A program made the position numbers and the translations under genes. This document shows positions 51,752 to 61,540 of a stretch of 64,000 bases of DNA, piece by piece. This DNA is from Aquincola tertiaricarbonis (GTDB lineage Bacteria; Pseudomonadota; Gammaproteobacteria; Burkholderiales; Burkholderiaceae_C): assembly GCF_000969605.1 (NCBI RefSeq), contig NZ_JZUE01000007.1, forward strand, positions 62,001-126,000, in the 5' to 3' direction. Positions within the stretch are counted from its first letter, which is position 1, and each line of letters begins with the position of its first letter. The notes beneath the pieces are model-generated. The model saw only the letters and a program-made list of their open reading frames with translations, ran no database searches and was not told where the DNA came from.

Positions 51752-54007
51752 TCAGGCTCCTGCAGGATGGGCTGCATGGGCGGGCTCGCGCTCGGGCGGC
51801 ACGTCGTCGGCGTCCACCCGCCGCGCCTGCGCCTCATACAGCCGCCAGTAGTGGCCTTGCTTGTCGATCAGCTCATCATGCGGGCCGACTTCCACCACGC
51901 GGCCGCGGTCCATCACCACCAGCCGGTCGGCCTTGCGCAGCGTGGACAGCCGGTGCGCGATGGCAATGGTGGTGCGGCCCTGCACCAGGTTGTCCAGCGC
52001 CTTCTGGATCTCGCCTTCGGTCTCGGTGTCCACCGACGAGGTGGCTTCATCCAGGATGAGGATGCGCGGGTCGATCAGCAGCGCGCGGGCGATGGAGATC
52101 CGCTGGCGCTCGCCGCCGGACAGGCCCTGGCCGCGCTCGCCCACCAGAGAGTCGTAGCCGTGCGGCAGCCGCAGGATGAACTCGTGCGCATGGGCCGCGC
52201 GGGCGGCGGCGATGATCTCCTCGCGGCTGGCCTCGGGCCGGCCGTAGGCGATGTTCTCGGCGATGGTGCCGAAGAACAGGAACGGCTCCTGCAGCACCAG
52301 GCCGATGTGGCGCCGGTAGTCGGCCACGCCGAAGCGGCGGATGTCGGTGCCGTCCACCTCGATGGCGCCGTCGGTCACGTCGTAGAAGCGGCAGATCAGG
52401 TTCACCAGCGTGCTCTTGCCCGAGCCGCTGTGGCCCACCAGGCCGATCATCTCGCCGGGGCGGATGTCCAGGTCCAGCCCGCGGATGACCGAGCGGCTGC
52501 CATAGCGGAAGCCCAGCCCGCGCATGCGGATGCCGCCGCGCGGGTTCGTGATCGGCACCGGCTGCTCGGGGTCGGGCACGTTGGACACATGGTCCAGGAT
52601 GTCGAAGATGCGCTTGGCACCGGCGGCGGCCTTCTGCGTGACGGAGACGATGCGGCTCATCGAATCCAGCCGCGTGTAGAAGCGGCCGATGTACGCGATG
52701 AAGGCCGTGAGCACGCCCACGGTGATCTTGCCGTCGGACACCAGCCAGATGCCAAAGGCCCACACCACCAGCAGGCCGACGTCGGTGAGCAGCGAGACGG
52801 TGGGCGAGAACAGCGACCAGGTCTTGTTGAGCCGGTCGTTGACCGCGAGGTTCAGGCGGTTGGCGGCCTTGAAGCGATCGGCCTCGCGGCGCTCCTGCGC
52901 GAAGGCCTTGACCACGCGGATGCCGGGGATGGTGTCGGCCAGCACGTTGGTGACGTCGCCCCACACGCGGTCGATCTTCTCGAAGCCGGTGCGCAGCCGG
53001 TCGCGCACCAGGTGGATCATCCAGGCGATGAAAGGCAGCGGTATCAGCGTGACCAGCGCCAGCCACGGATTGATCGAGAACAGGATGGCCGAGGTCATGC
53101 CGATCATCAGCACGTCGGTGGCAAAGTCCAGCGCATGCAACGACAGGAAAACGCTGATGCGATCGGTTTCCGAGCCGATGCGCGCGATCAGGTCGCCCGT
53201 GCGCTTGGCGCTGAAATAGTCGAGCGACAGGCGCAGCAGGTGCTCGAAGGCCGCGGTGCGCAGGTCGGCCGCGATGCGTTCGGACACCAGCGCCAACAGC
53301 CAGGTGCGTGCCCAGCCCAGCCCCCAGGCCAGCACCGCCGAGCCCAGCAGCCCGGCCAGCAGCGAGAACACCAGCCAGGAATCGATCTGCTGTCCGTTCT
53401 GGAACGGGATCAGCACATCGTCCATCAGCGGGATGGTGAGGTAGGGCGGCACCAGCGTGGCCGCGGTGCTGGCCAGCGTGAGCAGGAAGCCGCCGATCAA
53501 TTGCTTGCGGTAAGGCCGCGCGAAGCGGCCCAGCCGCAGCAGCACCCAGGTGGAAGGCACCTCCACCGCCTCGCGGCTGAAATCTTCGGGCTCGAAGGCA
53601 TCGGCGTCCGCGTCGTCGGGCTCGCCACGGTGCAGCCGCGCCAGTTGCCGCTCCACCTGCGCCATCCACTGCAGGGCCTGGACGTTCACCGCCAGCGTGA
53701 AGCGCCATTGGGCCACCCGGCGCTGGTGGTCGTGCAGCTCGAGGGTGCCCACGCCGGCATGGTCGGTATGCCGCAGGTGCAGGTCGGCTGCCAGCGGCCA
53801 CTCGGCCCAGCCGTCCGCGCTGCCCGCCATCAGCCGACGGTCGGTGAGCACCAGCAGGCCGGGCGCGAAGCGCTGGCGGGCATCGAGGTCAACCTCCAGC
53901 GTGGCCAGCACGTTCTCGTCGCTCGCCAGCAGCGAAGGCAGGGCGGTGATCAGGGAAGACGCGCCAGGCGCGCCGACGGTGAGTGATTGTTCTTGGAGGG
54001 GTTGCAT
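51752..54007 (-). CDS. Cyanophycin-associated ABC transporter (fused permease-ATPase)
   Basis: A 751-residue half-transporter. After an unusual soluble N-terminal region of about 150 residues (with a PH-like DRRLMAGSADGWAEWPL stretch) there are six membrane helices (about 165-455) and an ATPase with Walker A GLVGHSGSGKST, signature LSGGERQR and Walker B ILILDEATSSVD. Type IV exporter fold, likely a homodimer. It diverges from the first cyanophycin synthetase (150 bp) and is in line with DUF1854. The substrate is not known; an exporter of cyanophycin-related peptides or a membrane factor is possible. Confidence 0.82.
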   Translation of the reverse strand: MQPLQEQSLTVGAPGASSLITALPSLLASDENVLATLEVDLDARQRFAPGLLVLTDRRLMAGSADGWAEWPLAADLHLRHTDHAGVGTLELHDHQRRVAQWRFTLAVNVQALQWMAQVERQLARLHRGEPDDADADAFEPEDFSREAVEVPSTWVLLRLGRFARPYRKQLIGGFLLTLASTAATLVPPYLTIPLMDDVLIPFQNGQQIDSWLVFSLLAGLLGSAVLAWGLGWARTWLLALVSERIAADLRTAAFEHLLRLSLDYFSAKRTGDLIARIGSETDRISVFLSLHALDFATDVLMIGMTSAILFSINPWLALVTLIPLPFIAWMIHLVRDRLRTGFEKIDRVWGDVTNVLADTIPGIRVVKAFAQERREADRFKAANRLNLAVNDRLNKTWSLFSPTVSLLTDVGLLVVWAFGIWLVSDGKITVGVLTAFIAYIGRFYTRLDSMSRIVSVTQKAAAGAKRIFDILDHVSNVPDPEQPVPITNPRGGIRMRGLGFRYGSRSVIRGLDLDIRPGEMIGLVGHSGSGKSTLVNLICRFYDVTDGAIEVDGTDIRRFGVADYRRHIGLVLQEPFLFFGTIAENIAYGRPEASREEIIAAARAAHAHEFILRLPHGYDSLVGERGQGLSGGERQRISIARALLIDPRILILDEATSSVDTETEGEIQKALDNLVQGRTTIAIAHRLSTLRKADRLVVMDRGRVVEVGPHDELIDKQGHYWRLYEAQARRVDADDVPPEREPAHAAHPAGA

Positions 54008-54157
54008 CGGCAGGCCGGCCCAGGCGATGGCCAGGCAGACGGATTCTGAACCATGCCCGCAACGCACCAACGCGGCCGCCGGCCGACAAGGCGGCCGTCG
54101 CACGACGCACAATCCCCTCAGACCACCCGGCCTCGCGGCACAACCCCCTGCGGACCC

Positions 54158-56362
54158 ATGAGCAAATTCCAAGACATCCGGCTGCTGCGCATCAACTACC
54201 TGCGGGGGCCCAGCATCTGGACCTACCGCCCCGTGCTCGAAACCTGGCTCGATCTCGGCGAGCTGGAGAACCATCCCTCCAACCTGCTGCCCGGCTTCAA
54301 CGACCGGCTGTCGGCGCTGCTGCCGGCGCTGGTCGAGCACCACTGCGGCGTGGGCGAGCGCGGCGGCTTCCTGCAGCGGCTGCACGAAGGCACCTGGATG
54401 GGCCATGTGCTGGAGCATGTGGTGATCGAGCTGCTGAACCTGGCCGGCATGGCCACTGGCTTCGGCCAGACGCGCAGCACCTCGCAGTCGGGCGTCTACC
54501 GCATGGTGTTCCGCGCACGGGACGAGCATGTCTCGCGCACCGCGCTGGCCTGCGGTCATCGGCTGCTGATGGCCGCGATCAACGACGAGCCGTTCGACGT
54601 GCCTGCCGCGGTGGCGCAGATCCGCGACCAGCTGGACGACACCTACTTCGGCCCCAGCACCGCGTCCATCGTGTCGGCCGCCACCGACCGCCGCATCCCG
54701 CACATCCGCCTGAACGGCGGCAACCTGGTGCAGCTGGGCTACGGCATGCGCCAGCGTCGCATCTGGACGGCCGAGACCGACAAGACCGGCGCCATTGCCG
54801 AGAACATCGCCGGCGACAAGGACCTGACCAAGCGCCTGATCGCCGGCTGCGGCGTGCCGGTGCCCGAAGGTAGCACCGCCGACAGCCCGGCAGAGGCCTG
54901 GGAAGCGGCCGAGGACATCGGCCTGCCGGTGGTCGTGAAGCCGCTGGACGGCAACCACGGCCGCGGCGTGAGCCTGGACCTGAACACCCGCGAGGAAGTC
55001 GAGGCCGCCTGGACGGTGGCCGATGCCGAAGGCAGCGGCGTGATCGTCGAGCGCTACATCCGCGGCGACGAGCACCGGCTGCTGGTCGTCGGCAACGAGG
55101 TGGTGGCCGCAGCCCGCGGCGAGAGCCTGTGGATCACCGCGGACGGCGAGGCCACCGTGCGCGCGCTGGTGGACAGCCAACTCAACACCGACCCCCGCCG
55201 CGGCGAGGCGGAGGAGTTCCCGCTGGAGTTCATCAACCTGGACAAGGACGCCGTCACCCGGCTGCTGCTGCAGCGCCAGGGGCTGGCGCCCGAGTCGGTG
55301 CCCGAGGCCGGCCGCCGCGTGCTGATCCAGCGCAACGGCAACGTGGCCATCGACTGCACCGACGACGTGCATCCCGAGGTGGCGCGCGTGGCCGCGCTGG
55401 CCGCACGGGTGGTGGGCCTGGACATCGCCGGCATCGACCTGGTGGCCGAGGACATCCGCCGCCCGCTGCATGTGCAGGGTGGCGCGATCGTCGAGGTGAA
55501 CGCCGGCCCCGGCCTGCTGATGCACCTGAAGCCCGCGGTGGGCATGCCGCGGCCGGTGGGCCGCGCGGTGGTCGACCACCTGTTCCGCGAGGGCGAGGAC
55601 GGCCGCATTCCCATCGTCGGCGTGGCCGGCACCCGCAACACCGCGCTGGTGGCGCGGCTGGTGGCCTGGCTGCTGCAGCTCAGCGGCCGGCACGTGGGCC
55701 TGGCCTGTCGCGAGGGCCTGTTCCTCGAGCGGCGTCGGGTGGAAGGCGGCGACGCCACCCGCTGGGACAGCGCCCAGCGCCTGCTGATGAGCCGCAGCGT
55801 GGACACCGCGGTGATCGAGAACGGCCCGGTCGAGATCCTGAACGACGGCCTGGCCTACGACCGCTGCGACGTGGGCATCGTCACCGACCTCGACCTGCCC
55901 GAGGCGCTGCGCGAGCCGCTGGCGCAGCACGACTTCTTCGAGGCCGAGCAGCTGGTGAAGGTGCTGCGCACGCAGGTGGACGTGGTGCTGTCGCACGGCA
56001 CCGCGGTGCTGAACGCCGCCGACGAGCGCGTGGCCGCGCTGGCCGAGCTGTGTGATGGCGACACCATCCTCTACGGCAAGGACCCGCAGCTCATCGCCAT
56101 CGACAAGCACCGCGGCACCGGCGCCCGTGGCGGCCGCGCGGTGTTCGTGCGCGACGGCCGCGTGGTGCTGGCCACCGGCAGCGCCGAGACGCGGCTGGCG
56201 CCGGTGCAGCGCATGGCGCTGGGTCGCGGCGCCGCGCACGACCCGATCGACACCGAAGCCCTGCTGGCGGCCATCGCCGCGGCCTGGGCCCAGGATGTTC
56301 CGCCCGACCTGATGATCGCCGGCATCGAGACCTTCGCCGCCGACGTGCCCACCGCCGCCTGA
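54158..56362 (+). CDS. Cyanophycin synthetase paralogue, degenerate ligase domain (CphA2-like)
   Basis: A 734-residue CphA-family protein with all three domains. N-domain (1-160) has H83-V-L-E86-H87-VVI-E91, matching the cryptic peptidase motif recalled from cyanobacterial CphA1. ATP-grasp (about 160-480): VVVKPLDGNHGRGV, VNAGPGLLMHL. M-domain: where CphA1 has GTNGKTT, this has GTRNTAL (491-497), so Mur-type ATP binding is lost. It should not add arginine by the usual route. Start ATG 54158; followed by cphA 17 bp downstream on the same strand. Confidence 0.88.
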   Translation: MSKFQDIRLLRINYLRGPSIWTYRPVLETWLDLGELENHPSNLLPGFNDRLSALLPALVEHHCGVGERGGFLQRLHEGTWMGHVLEHVVIELLNLAGMATGFGQTRSTSQSGVYRMVFRARDEHVSRTALACGHRLLMAAINDEPFDVPAAVAQIRDQLDDTYFGPSTASIVSAATDRRIPHIRLNGGNLVQLGYGMRQRRIWTAETDKTGAIAENIAGDKDLTKRLIAGCGVPVPEGSTADSPAEAWEAAEDIGLPVVVKPLDGNHGRGVSLDLNTREEVEAAWTVADAEGSGVIVERYIRGDEHRLLVVGNEVVAAARGESLWITADGEATVRALVDSQLNTDPRRGEAEEFPLEFINLDKDAVTRLLLQRQGLAPESVPEAGRRVLIQRNGNVAIDCTDDVHPEVARVAALAARVVGLDIAGIDLVAEDIRRPLHVQGGAIVEVNAGPGLLMHLKPAVGMPRPVGRAVVDHLFREGEDGRIPIVGVAGTRNTALVARLVAWLLQLSGRHVGLACREGLFLERRRVEGGDATRWDSAQRLLMSRSVDTAVIENGPVEILNDGLAYDRCDVGIVTDLDLPEALREPLAQHDFFEAEQLVKVLRTQVDVVLSHGTAVLNAADERVAALAELCDGDTILYGKDPQLIAIDKHRGTGARGGRAVFVRDGRVVLATGSAETRLAPVQRMALGRGAAHDPIDTEALLAAIAAAWAQDVPPDLMIAGIETFAADVPTAA

Positions 56363-56379
56363 CCTTCCGCACCAAGCCC

Positions 56380-58941
56380 ATGCAAGTCTCCCGCATTCGC
56401 GCGCTGCGCGGCCCCAACCTCTGGACCCGCAACACGGCCATCGAGGCGATCGTCAAATGCTCGGATAAGGCGCTGACGCTCTCGCAGCGCGACGACTTCG
56501 AGGACCGCGTGCGCCAGCGCTTCCCGGCCATCGGCGCGCTGCGGCCCAGCACCGGCGCGGCGTCGCTGGCCCATGTGCTGGAAGCCGCCGCGCTGGCGCT
56601 GCAGAAGGAGGCCGGCTGCCCCGTCACCTTCAGCCGCACCTCGGCCACGGTGGACGAAGGCGTCTACCAGGTGGTGGTGGAGTACAGCGAGGAAGCCGTC
56701 GGCCGCATGGCGCTGGAAGAGGCGCACCTGCTGGTCACCGCCGCGCTGGAAGGCACCGACTTCGACATCGATGCCGCCATCCACCGCCTGCGTGAGAAGG
56801 ACGAGGACGTGCGCCTGGGCCCCAGCACCGGCTCCATCGTCAACGCCGGCCTGGCGCGTGGCATTCCGTACCGCCGGCTGACCGAAGGCAGCCTGGTGCA
56901 GTTCGGCTGGGGCGCCAAGCAGCGCCGCATCTGGGCCGCGGAGGTGGATTCCACCAGCGCCGTGTCCGAGGCCATCGCCCAGGACAAGGACCTGACCAAG
57001 AAGCTCCTGCGCGCGGCCGGCGTGCCGGTGCCCATCGGCCGCCCGGTGACCAGCGCCGACGACGCCTGGGCCGTGGCCCAGGAAGTGGGATTGCCGGTGG
57101 TGGTGAAGCCGCAGGACGGCAACCAGGGCAAGGGCGTGACGGTGAACATCGTCAGCCGCGAGCACCTGGAGGTGGCCTACCGCGCCGCCGAGGAATACGG
57201 CACCGTGATGGTCGAGAAGTACCTGCCCGGCTGCGACTACCGCATGCTGGTGGTGGGCGACCAGCTGGTGGCCGCCGCCCGGCGCGACCCGCCACACGTC
57301 ATCGGCGACGGCGAGCACACCGTGCGCGAGCTGGTGGACCGCGTGAACTCCGACCCGCGCCGGGGCGAAGGCCATGCCACCTCGCTCACCAAGATCCGCT
57401 TCGACGAGATCGCGGTGGCGCGGCTGGCCGAGCAGGGTTTGACGGAGCAGTCGGTGCCGGCCATCGGCCAGCGCGTGATCCTGCGCAACAACGCCAACCT
57501 GTCCACCGGCGGCACCGCCACCGACGTGACCGACGACGTGCACCCCGAGGTGGCCGCGCGCGCGGTGGCTGCGGCCCGCATGATCGGCCTGGACATCTGT
57601 GGCGTGGACGTGGTGTGCGAAGGCGTGCTGGAGCCGCTGGAGGACCAGCACGGCGGCGTGGTGGAAGTGAATGCCGCACCCGGCCTGCGCATGCACCTGT
57701 CGCCCTCGTACGGCAAGGGCCGGCCGGTGGGCGAGGCCATCATCAACCACCTGTTCCCGCCCGGTGAAGACGGCCGCATCCCGGTGGTGGCCGTCACCGG
57801 CACCAACGGCAAGACCACCACCGCGCGCCTGATCGGCCACCTGCTGGCCAGCGATGGCTACCGCGTGGGCATGACCAACACCGACGGCGTGTACGTGGAA
57901 GGCCGGCAGATCGACAGCGGCGACTGCAGCGGCCCGAAGAGCGCGCGCAACGTGCTGGCCCATCCCGACGTGGACGCCGCCGTGTTCGAGACCGCCCGCG
58001 GCGGCGTGCTGCGCGAGGGCCTGGGCTTCGACCGCTGCCAGGTGGCGGTGGTCACCAACATCGGCGCCGGCGACCACCTGGGGCTGAACTACATCACCAC
58101 GGTGGAAGACCTGGCGGTGCTCAAGCGCGTGATCGTGCAGAACGTGGCCCCCACCGGTTATGCGGTGCTCAACGCCGCCGACCCCATCGTGGCGCAGATG
58201 GCCGCCACCTCGCCGGGCAAGGTGATCTTCTTCGCGGCCGACCGCCACCATCCGGTGATGGCCACGCACCGCGCGCAGGGCGGCCGCACCGTGTACGTGG
58301 ACGACGGCTCGGTGGTGGTGGCCGAAGGCAGCTGGCGCGAAAGCATCTCGCTGCGCGACGTGCCGTTGACGCGCGCCGGCACCATCGGCTTCCAGGTGGA
58401 GAACGTGCTGGCGTCGGTGGCCGCGGCCTGGGGCCTGGGCCTGGACCTGGCGGCCATCCGCAGCGGCCTGGCCAGCTTCGTCAACGATGCGCACAACGCG
58501 CCCGGCCGCTTCAACGTGATGGACTTCCGCGGCGCCACCGTGATCGCCGACTACGGCCACAACCCCGACGCGATGCGCGCGCTGGTGCAGGCGGTGGACG
58601 CCATGCCGGCCAAGCGCCGCAGCGTGGTGATCAGCGGCGCCGGCGACCGCCGCGACCAGGACATCCGCGACCAGACGGTGATCCTGGGCGACGCCTTCGA
58701 CGAGGTCATCCTGTACCAGGACGCGGCCCAGCGTGGCCGCGCCGACGGCGAGGTGATGGCGCTGCTGCGCGAAGGCCTGGCGCAGGCCCGCCGCACGCGG
58801 CACGTGGAAGAGATCCGCGGCGAGTTCATCGCCATCGACCATGCGCTGGACCGACTGCAGCCCGGCGACCTGTGCCTGGTGCTGGTGGACCAGGTGGAGG
58901 AAGCGCTGGCCCACCTGGACCAGCGCATCAAGGCCGGCTGA
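56380..58941 (+). CDS. cphA: Cyanophycin synthetase (CphA1 type)
   Basis: An 853-residue enzyme that builds the aspartate-arginine polymer cyanophycin: its ATP-grasp domain adds aspartate and its Mur-ligase-like domain adds arginine. VVVKPQDGNQGKGV (ATP-grasp), and the M-domain P-loop GTNGKTT (474-480) and the DYGHNPDAMRALV block are intact. In the N-domain the peptidase motif is changed: H65-V-L-E68-A69-AAL-A73, two ligand positions replaced by alanine. ATG at 56380, 17 bp after the first paralogue, so one operon. Confidence 0.95.
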   Translation: MQVSRIRALRGPNLWTRNTAIEAIVKCSDKALTLSQRDDFEDRVRQRFPAIGALRPSTGAASLAHVLEAAALALQKEAGCPVTFSRTSATVDEGVYQVVVEYSEEAVGRMALEEAHLLVTAALEGTDFDIDAAIHRLREKDEDVRLGPSTGSIVNAGLARGIPYRRLTEGSLVQFGWGAKQRRIWAAEVDSTSAVSEAIAQDKDLTKKLLRAAGVPVPIGRPVTSADDAWAVAQEVGLPVVVKPQDGNQGKGVTVNIVSREHLEVAYRAAEEYGTVMVEKYLPGCDYRMLVVGDQLVAAARRDPPHVIGDGEHTVRELVDRVNSDPRRGEGHATSLTKIRFDEIAVARLAEQGLTEQSVPAIGQRVILRNNANLSTGGTATDVTDDVHPEVAARAVAAARMIGLDICGVDVVCEGVLEPLEDQHGGVVEVNAAPGLRMHLSPSYGKGRPVGEAIINHLFPPGEDGRIPVVAVTGTNGKTTTARLIGHLLASDGYRVGMTNTDGVYVEGRQIDSGDCSGPKSARNVLAHPDVDAAVFETARGGVLREGLGFDRCQVAVVTNIGAGDHLGLNYITTVEDLAVLKRVIVQNVAPTGYAVLNAADPIVAQMAATSPGKVIFFAADRHHPVMATHRAQGGRTVYVDDGSVVVAEGSWRESISLRDVPLTRAGTIGFQVENVLASVAAAWGLGLDLAAIRSGLASFVNDAHNAPGRFNVMDFRGATVIADYGHNPDAMRALVQAVDAMPAKRRSVVISGAGDRRDQDIRDQTVILGDAFDEVILYQDAAQRGRADGEVMALLREGLAQARRTRHVEEIRGEFIAIDHALDRLQPGDLCLVLVDQVEEALAHLDQRIKAG

Positions 58942-58943
58942 GC

Positions 58944-61373
58944 CTAGAAGCTGTAGCGGGCGCGGGCGTACCAGTAAGCCCCGTTGAAGCCGATGGGCGA
59001 CAGCACGTCGTACGGCAGGTTGCCGAAGTAGGCGATGTCGTCGCTGGACCGGTCGGGGTAGCGGTTGGTGATGTTCAGGCCACCCACCGCCAGCGCCCAT
59101 TGCCGCGTGGGGCGCCATTCCAGCTCGGCATCCAGCTGCCAGGTGGCGCCATAGGTCTGCGTCGGCGTGAAGCCGTCGCCGAAGTCGAACACCCGGGTGG
59201 TCTTGCCATGCCGGGTGGCGCGCAGCAGGCCGCCCCAGGCCGCGCCCGTCCACTGTGCGCTGAACACCTGCCGCTGCCGCGGTGCGGCGGTGGTGAGCGT
59301 GTTGGCCTCTTCCAGGCCCACCGGCAGGCCGCTGACCCCCAGGCCGGCCAAGGCGGCCGGCAGCGGCTCGGTGCGGCGGATGCGGGTGTGCGAGGCGGAG
59401 GCCGCGGCGCTCAGCTGCAGGTCACCCTGCGCGGCCTTGCCCTGCCACTGCGCGACCAGGTCGGCGCCGCGGGTGCGGGTGTCCACCGCATTGGTGAAGA
59501 AGTTGACGCCCTCCACGCCGGGCAGCAGCGCGCTCAGCGCGGGGCTGCTGAAGCGTTCGGACAGCGTGATGCGGTCCTTCACGTCGATGCGGTACACGTC
59601 CAGCGTGACCGACATGCCGCGCAGCGGCTGCGCGGTCAGGCCCAGCCCGACTTGGCGTGAACGCTCTGGCTTCAGCGGCCGAGCGCCCAGCGCCCGTGCC
59701 GCCTCGCTGTCCACCGGCAGCGTGCGCACCTGGGACAGCACGCCGCCATCGCCATAGTTGGCCACGCTGTAGCTGAAGGCGGACTGCGCCAGCGACGGCG
59801 CGCGGAAGCTGCTGGACAGGGCGCCGCGCAGCGCCCATTGCGGTGCCGGCTGCCAGCGTGCGGACAGCTTGCCGGTGCCGGCGCCGCCGGCGTCGCTGTA
59901 ATGGTCGTATCGGGTGGCCGCCTGGGCGAACCAGCGCTCGCCCAGATCGGCCGAGAGGTCGGCATAGACACCGGCCACGCGGCGCGAGCGGTCCGCCTCG
60001 TCCGCCGGCGCCAGGCCCGGGCCGGCCTGCGCGCCGGGCGGCGCCTGCAGCGGACCGGCGATCCAGGACGCTTCGTCGCCGGCCTGGCTGCGGAAGGCCT
60101 CGCGGCGCAGGTCGGCGCCCACCGCCAGCGTGGCAGGGCGCGCCAGCCCGATGGCCAGCGGCCGGCTCAGGTCCAGGTTTGCGCCCAGCTGGCTGAACGC
60201 GTGGCGGCCCAAATCGAAGCGCGTGGGACTGGCGTCGCCCAGCGAGGCATTGAGTGAACGTCGCACGCCGAAGCGGAAGTCGTTGCGGCCATAGGCCAGG
60301 CTGGTGTCCAGCTCCCAGCCGACCAGCGGGCCGCGCACGCCGGCCACCAGCGAGAGGTCGTCGCTGCGGCCGATGGTCTCCGGCCGGTAGCCCTGCGGAT
60401 ATCGCCGCCCCGGGTTGGCTTCGCTGTCGGGATAGCGGAAGTAGGCAGCGCCGACGCTGTCACGCCGGCTCCAGGTGCCGAAGGCATAGGCCTGGTGGCC
60501 ACCATCCAGCGCCAGCGCGCCGTTCAGCCACAGCGCCTTTTTGTCGGTCTCCGGATCGCCGGCCACGTAGTTGCGGCGGCCCTGCGTGGCCAGGTTCGCT
60601 TCGGTGTGCGCTTCGAAGAACGGCAGCCCGTCCAGGCCGGCGCGGTTGGTGCCATTGCGGTGGCCCAGCTCTACGCCCGCGCGCAAGAAGCCTTCCGCCA
60701 GGCGCCAGCCGTGCTCCAGCTGCAGCTCGGTGGCCTGGCCGTCGGTGAGGCGCTGGCCGGTGGGCGCAAAGCGGGTGCGGTAGGCGCCGCCGGTGGCCAC
60801 CGCCTCGCCGCCTTGCGCCGCATCGTCCAGGATGACGTTGATGACACCGGCGACGGCATCGGAGCCGTATTGCGCGCCCGCGCCGTCGCGCAACACTTCC
60901 ACGCGCTTGATCGCGCCCAGCGGCAAGGCGCTGAAGTCCACCGGGTTGGTGCCCTTGCCGGTCTTGGACTCCAGGTTCACCACTGCGCTGGTGTGGCGGC
61001 GCTTGCCGTTGACCAGCACCAGCACCTGGTCCGGGCTCATGCCGCGCAGCTGCGCCGCGCGCACATGGTCGGCGGCGCCGGAGTTGGACTGGCGCGGGAA
61101 ATTGAACGAAGGCAGCAGCACCTGCAGCGCGGCCGCGAGCGAGCCCTCCGGCCCGGCGGCACGGCGCAGGTCATCGGCATGCAGCACGTCGATGGGCGAG
61201 GTGGCGGTGAGCACGGTGCGATCGCGCGTGCGGGTGCCGGTCACGATGACGGCGTCGGGCCCGGTGGCTTCGGTCGTGGTGGTCTGGGCCCCCGCGGGGG
61301 CGGCCGCGGCGGCCACGGCCAGGCTTAGCAGCAAGCGGTGGAACGGGGGTTGGGTGGGCGGCAGCGTCGTCAT
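58944..61373 (-). CDS. TonB-dependent outer-membrane receptor
   Basis: An 809-residue receptor: signal peptide (about 1-29, LLLSLAVAAAAAPAGAQ), plug domain (TGTRTRDRTVLTATSPIDVL, then VLVLVNGKRRHTSAVV and VEVLRDGAGAQYGSDAVAGVINVI) and a 22-strand barrel ending in F (YARARYSF). It converges on cphA, stop codons two bases apart. No siderophore or TonB-ExbBD gene adjoins it. The substrate is unknown; nearness to cyanophycin genes does not by itself mean function. Confidence 0.92.
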   Translation of the reverse strand: MTTLPPTQPPFHRLLLSLAVAAAAAPAGAQTTTTEATGPDAVIVTGTRTRDRTVLTATSPIDVLHADDLRRAAGPEGSLAAALQVLLPSFNFPRQSNSGAADHVRAAQLRGMSPDQVLVLVNGKRRHTSAVVNLESKTGKGTNPVDFSALPLGAIKRVEVLRDGAGAQYGSDAVAGVINVILDDAAQGGEAVATGGAYRTRFAPTGQRLTDGQATELQLEHGWRLAEGFLRAGVELGHRNGTNRAGLDGLPFFEAHTEANLATQGRRNYVAGDPETDKKALWLNGALALDGGHQAYAFGTWSRRDSVGAAYFRYPDSEANPGRRYPQGYRPETIGRSDDLSLVAGVRGPLVGWELDTSLAYGRNDFRFGVRRSLNASLGDASPTRFDLGRHAFSQLGANLDLSRPLAIGLARPATLAVGADLRREAFRSQAGDEASWIAGPLQAPPGAQAGPGLAPADEADRSRRVAGVYADLSADLGERWFAQAATRYDHYSDAGGAGTGKLSARWQPAPQWALRGALSSSFRAPSLAQSAFSYSVANYGDGGVLSQVRTLPVDSEAARALGARPLKPERSRQVGLGLTAQPLRGMSVTLDVYRIDVKDRITLSERFSSPALSALLPGVEGVNFFTNAVDTRTRGADLVAQWQGKAAQGDLQLSAAASASHTRIRRTEPLPAALAGLGVSGLPVGLEEANTLTTAAPRQRQVFSAQWTGAAWGGLLRATRHGKTTRVFDFGDGFTPTQTYGATWQLDAELEWRPTRQWALAVGGLNITNRYPDRSSDDIAYFGNLPYDVLSPIGFNGAYWYARARYSF

Positions 61374-61540
61374 GGAAGGATGCGGGAAGGATCAGCCCCG
61401 GGACGGTGGGCCGGTGGGCAGTCGGCGAAAGGCCGCGAGCGTAGCCGCGGCGCGCCGCCTCGGCCACTGAGCGTCGCGCATATGCAAATGCGGCGGCTCG
61501 ATGCATGCCGAAGCGGGGTTCGCGGCTAACCTGCGCGCCC

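Noticed and set aside
51752-56239. Very long open frame on the minus strand extending upstream of the ABC gene across the first cyanophycin synthetase
   Set aside because: High G+C keeps antisense frames open; the upstream part is His/Gln/Ala-rich low-complexity and mirrors a conserved plus-strand gene.
56071-59253. Long minus-strand frame over cphA
   Set aside because: Antisense shadow of conserved CphA and part of the TonB receptor; composition unlike a real protein.
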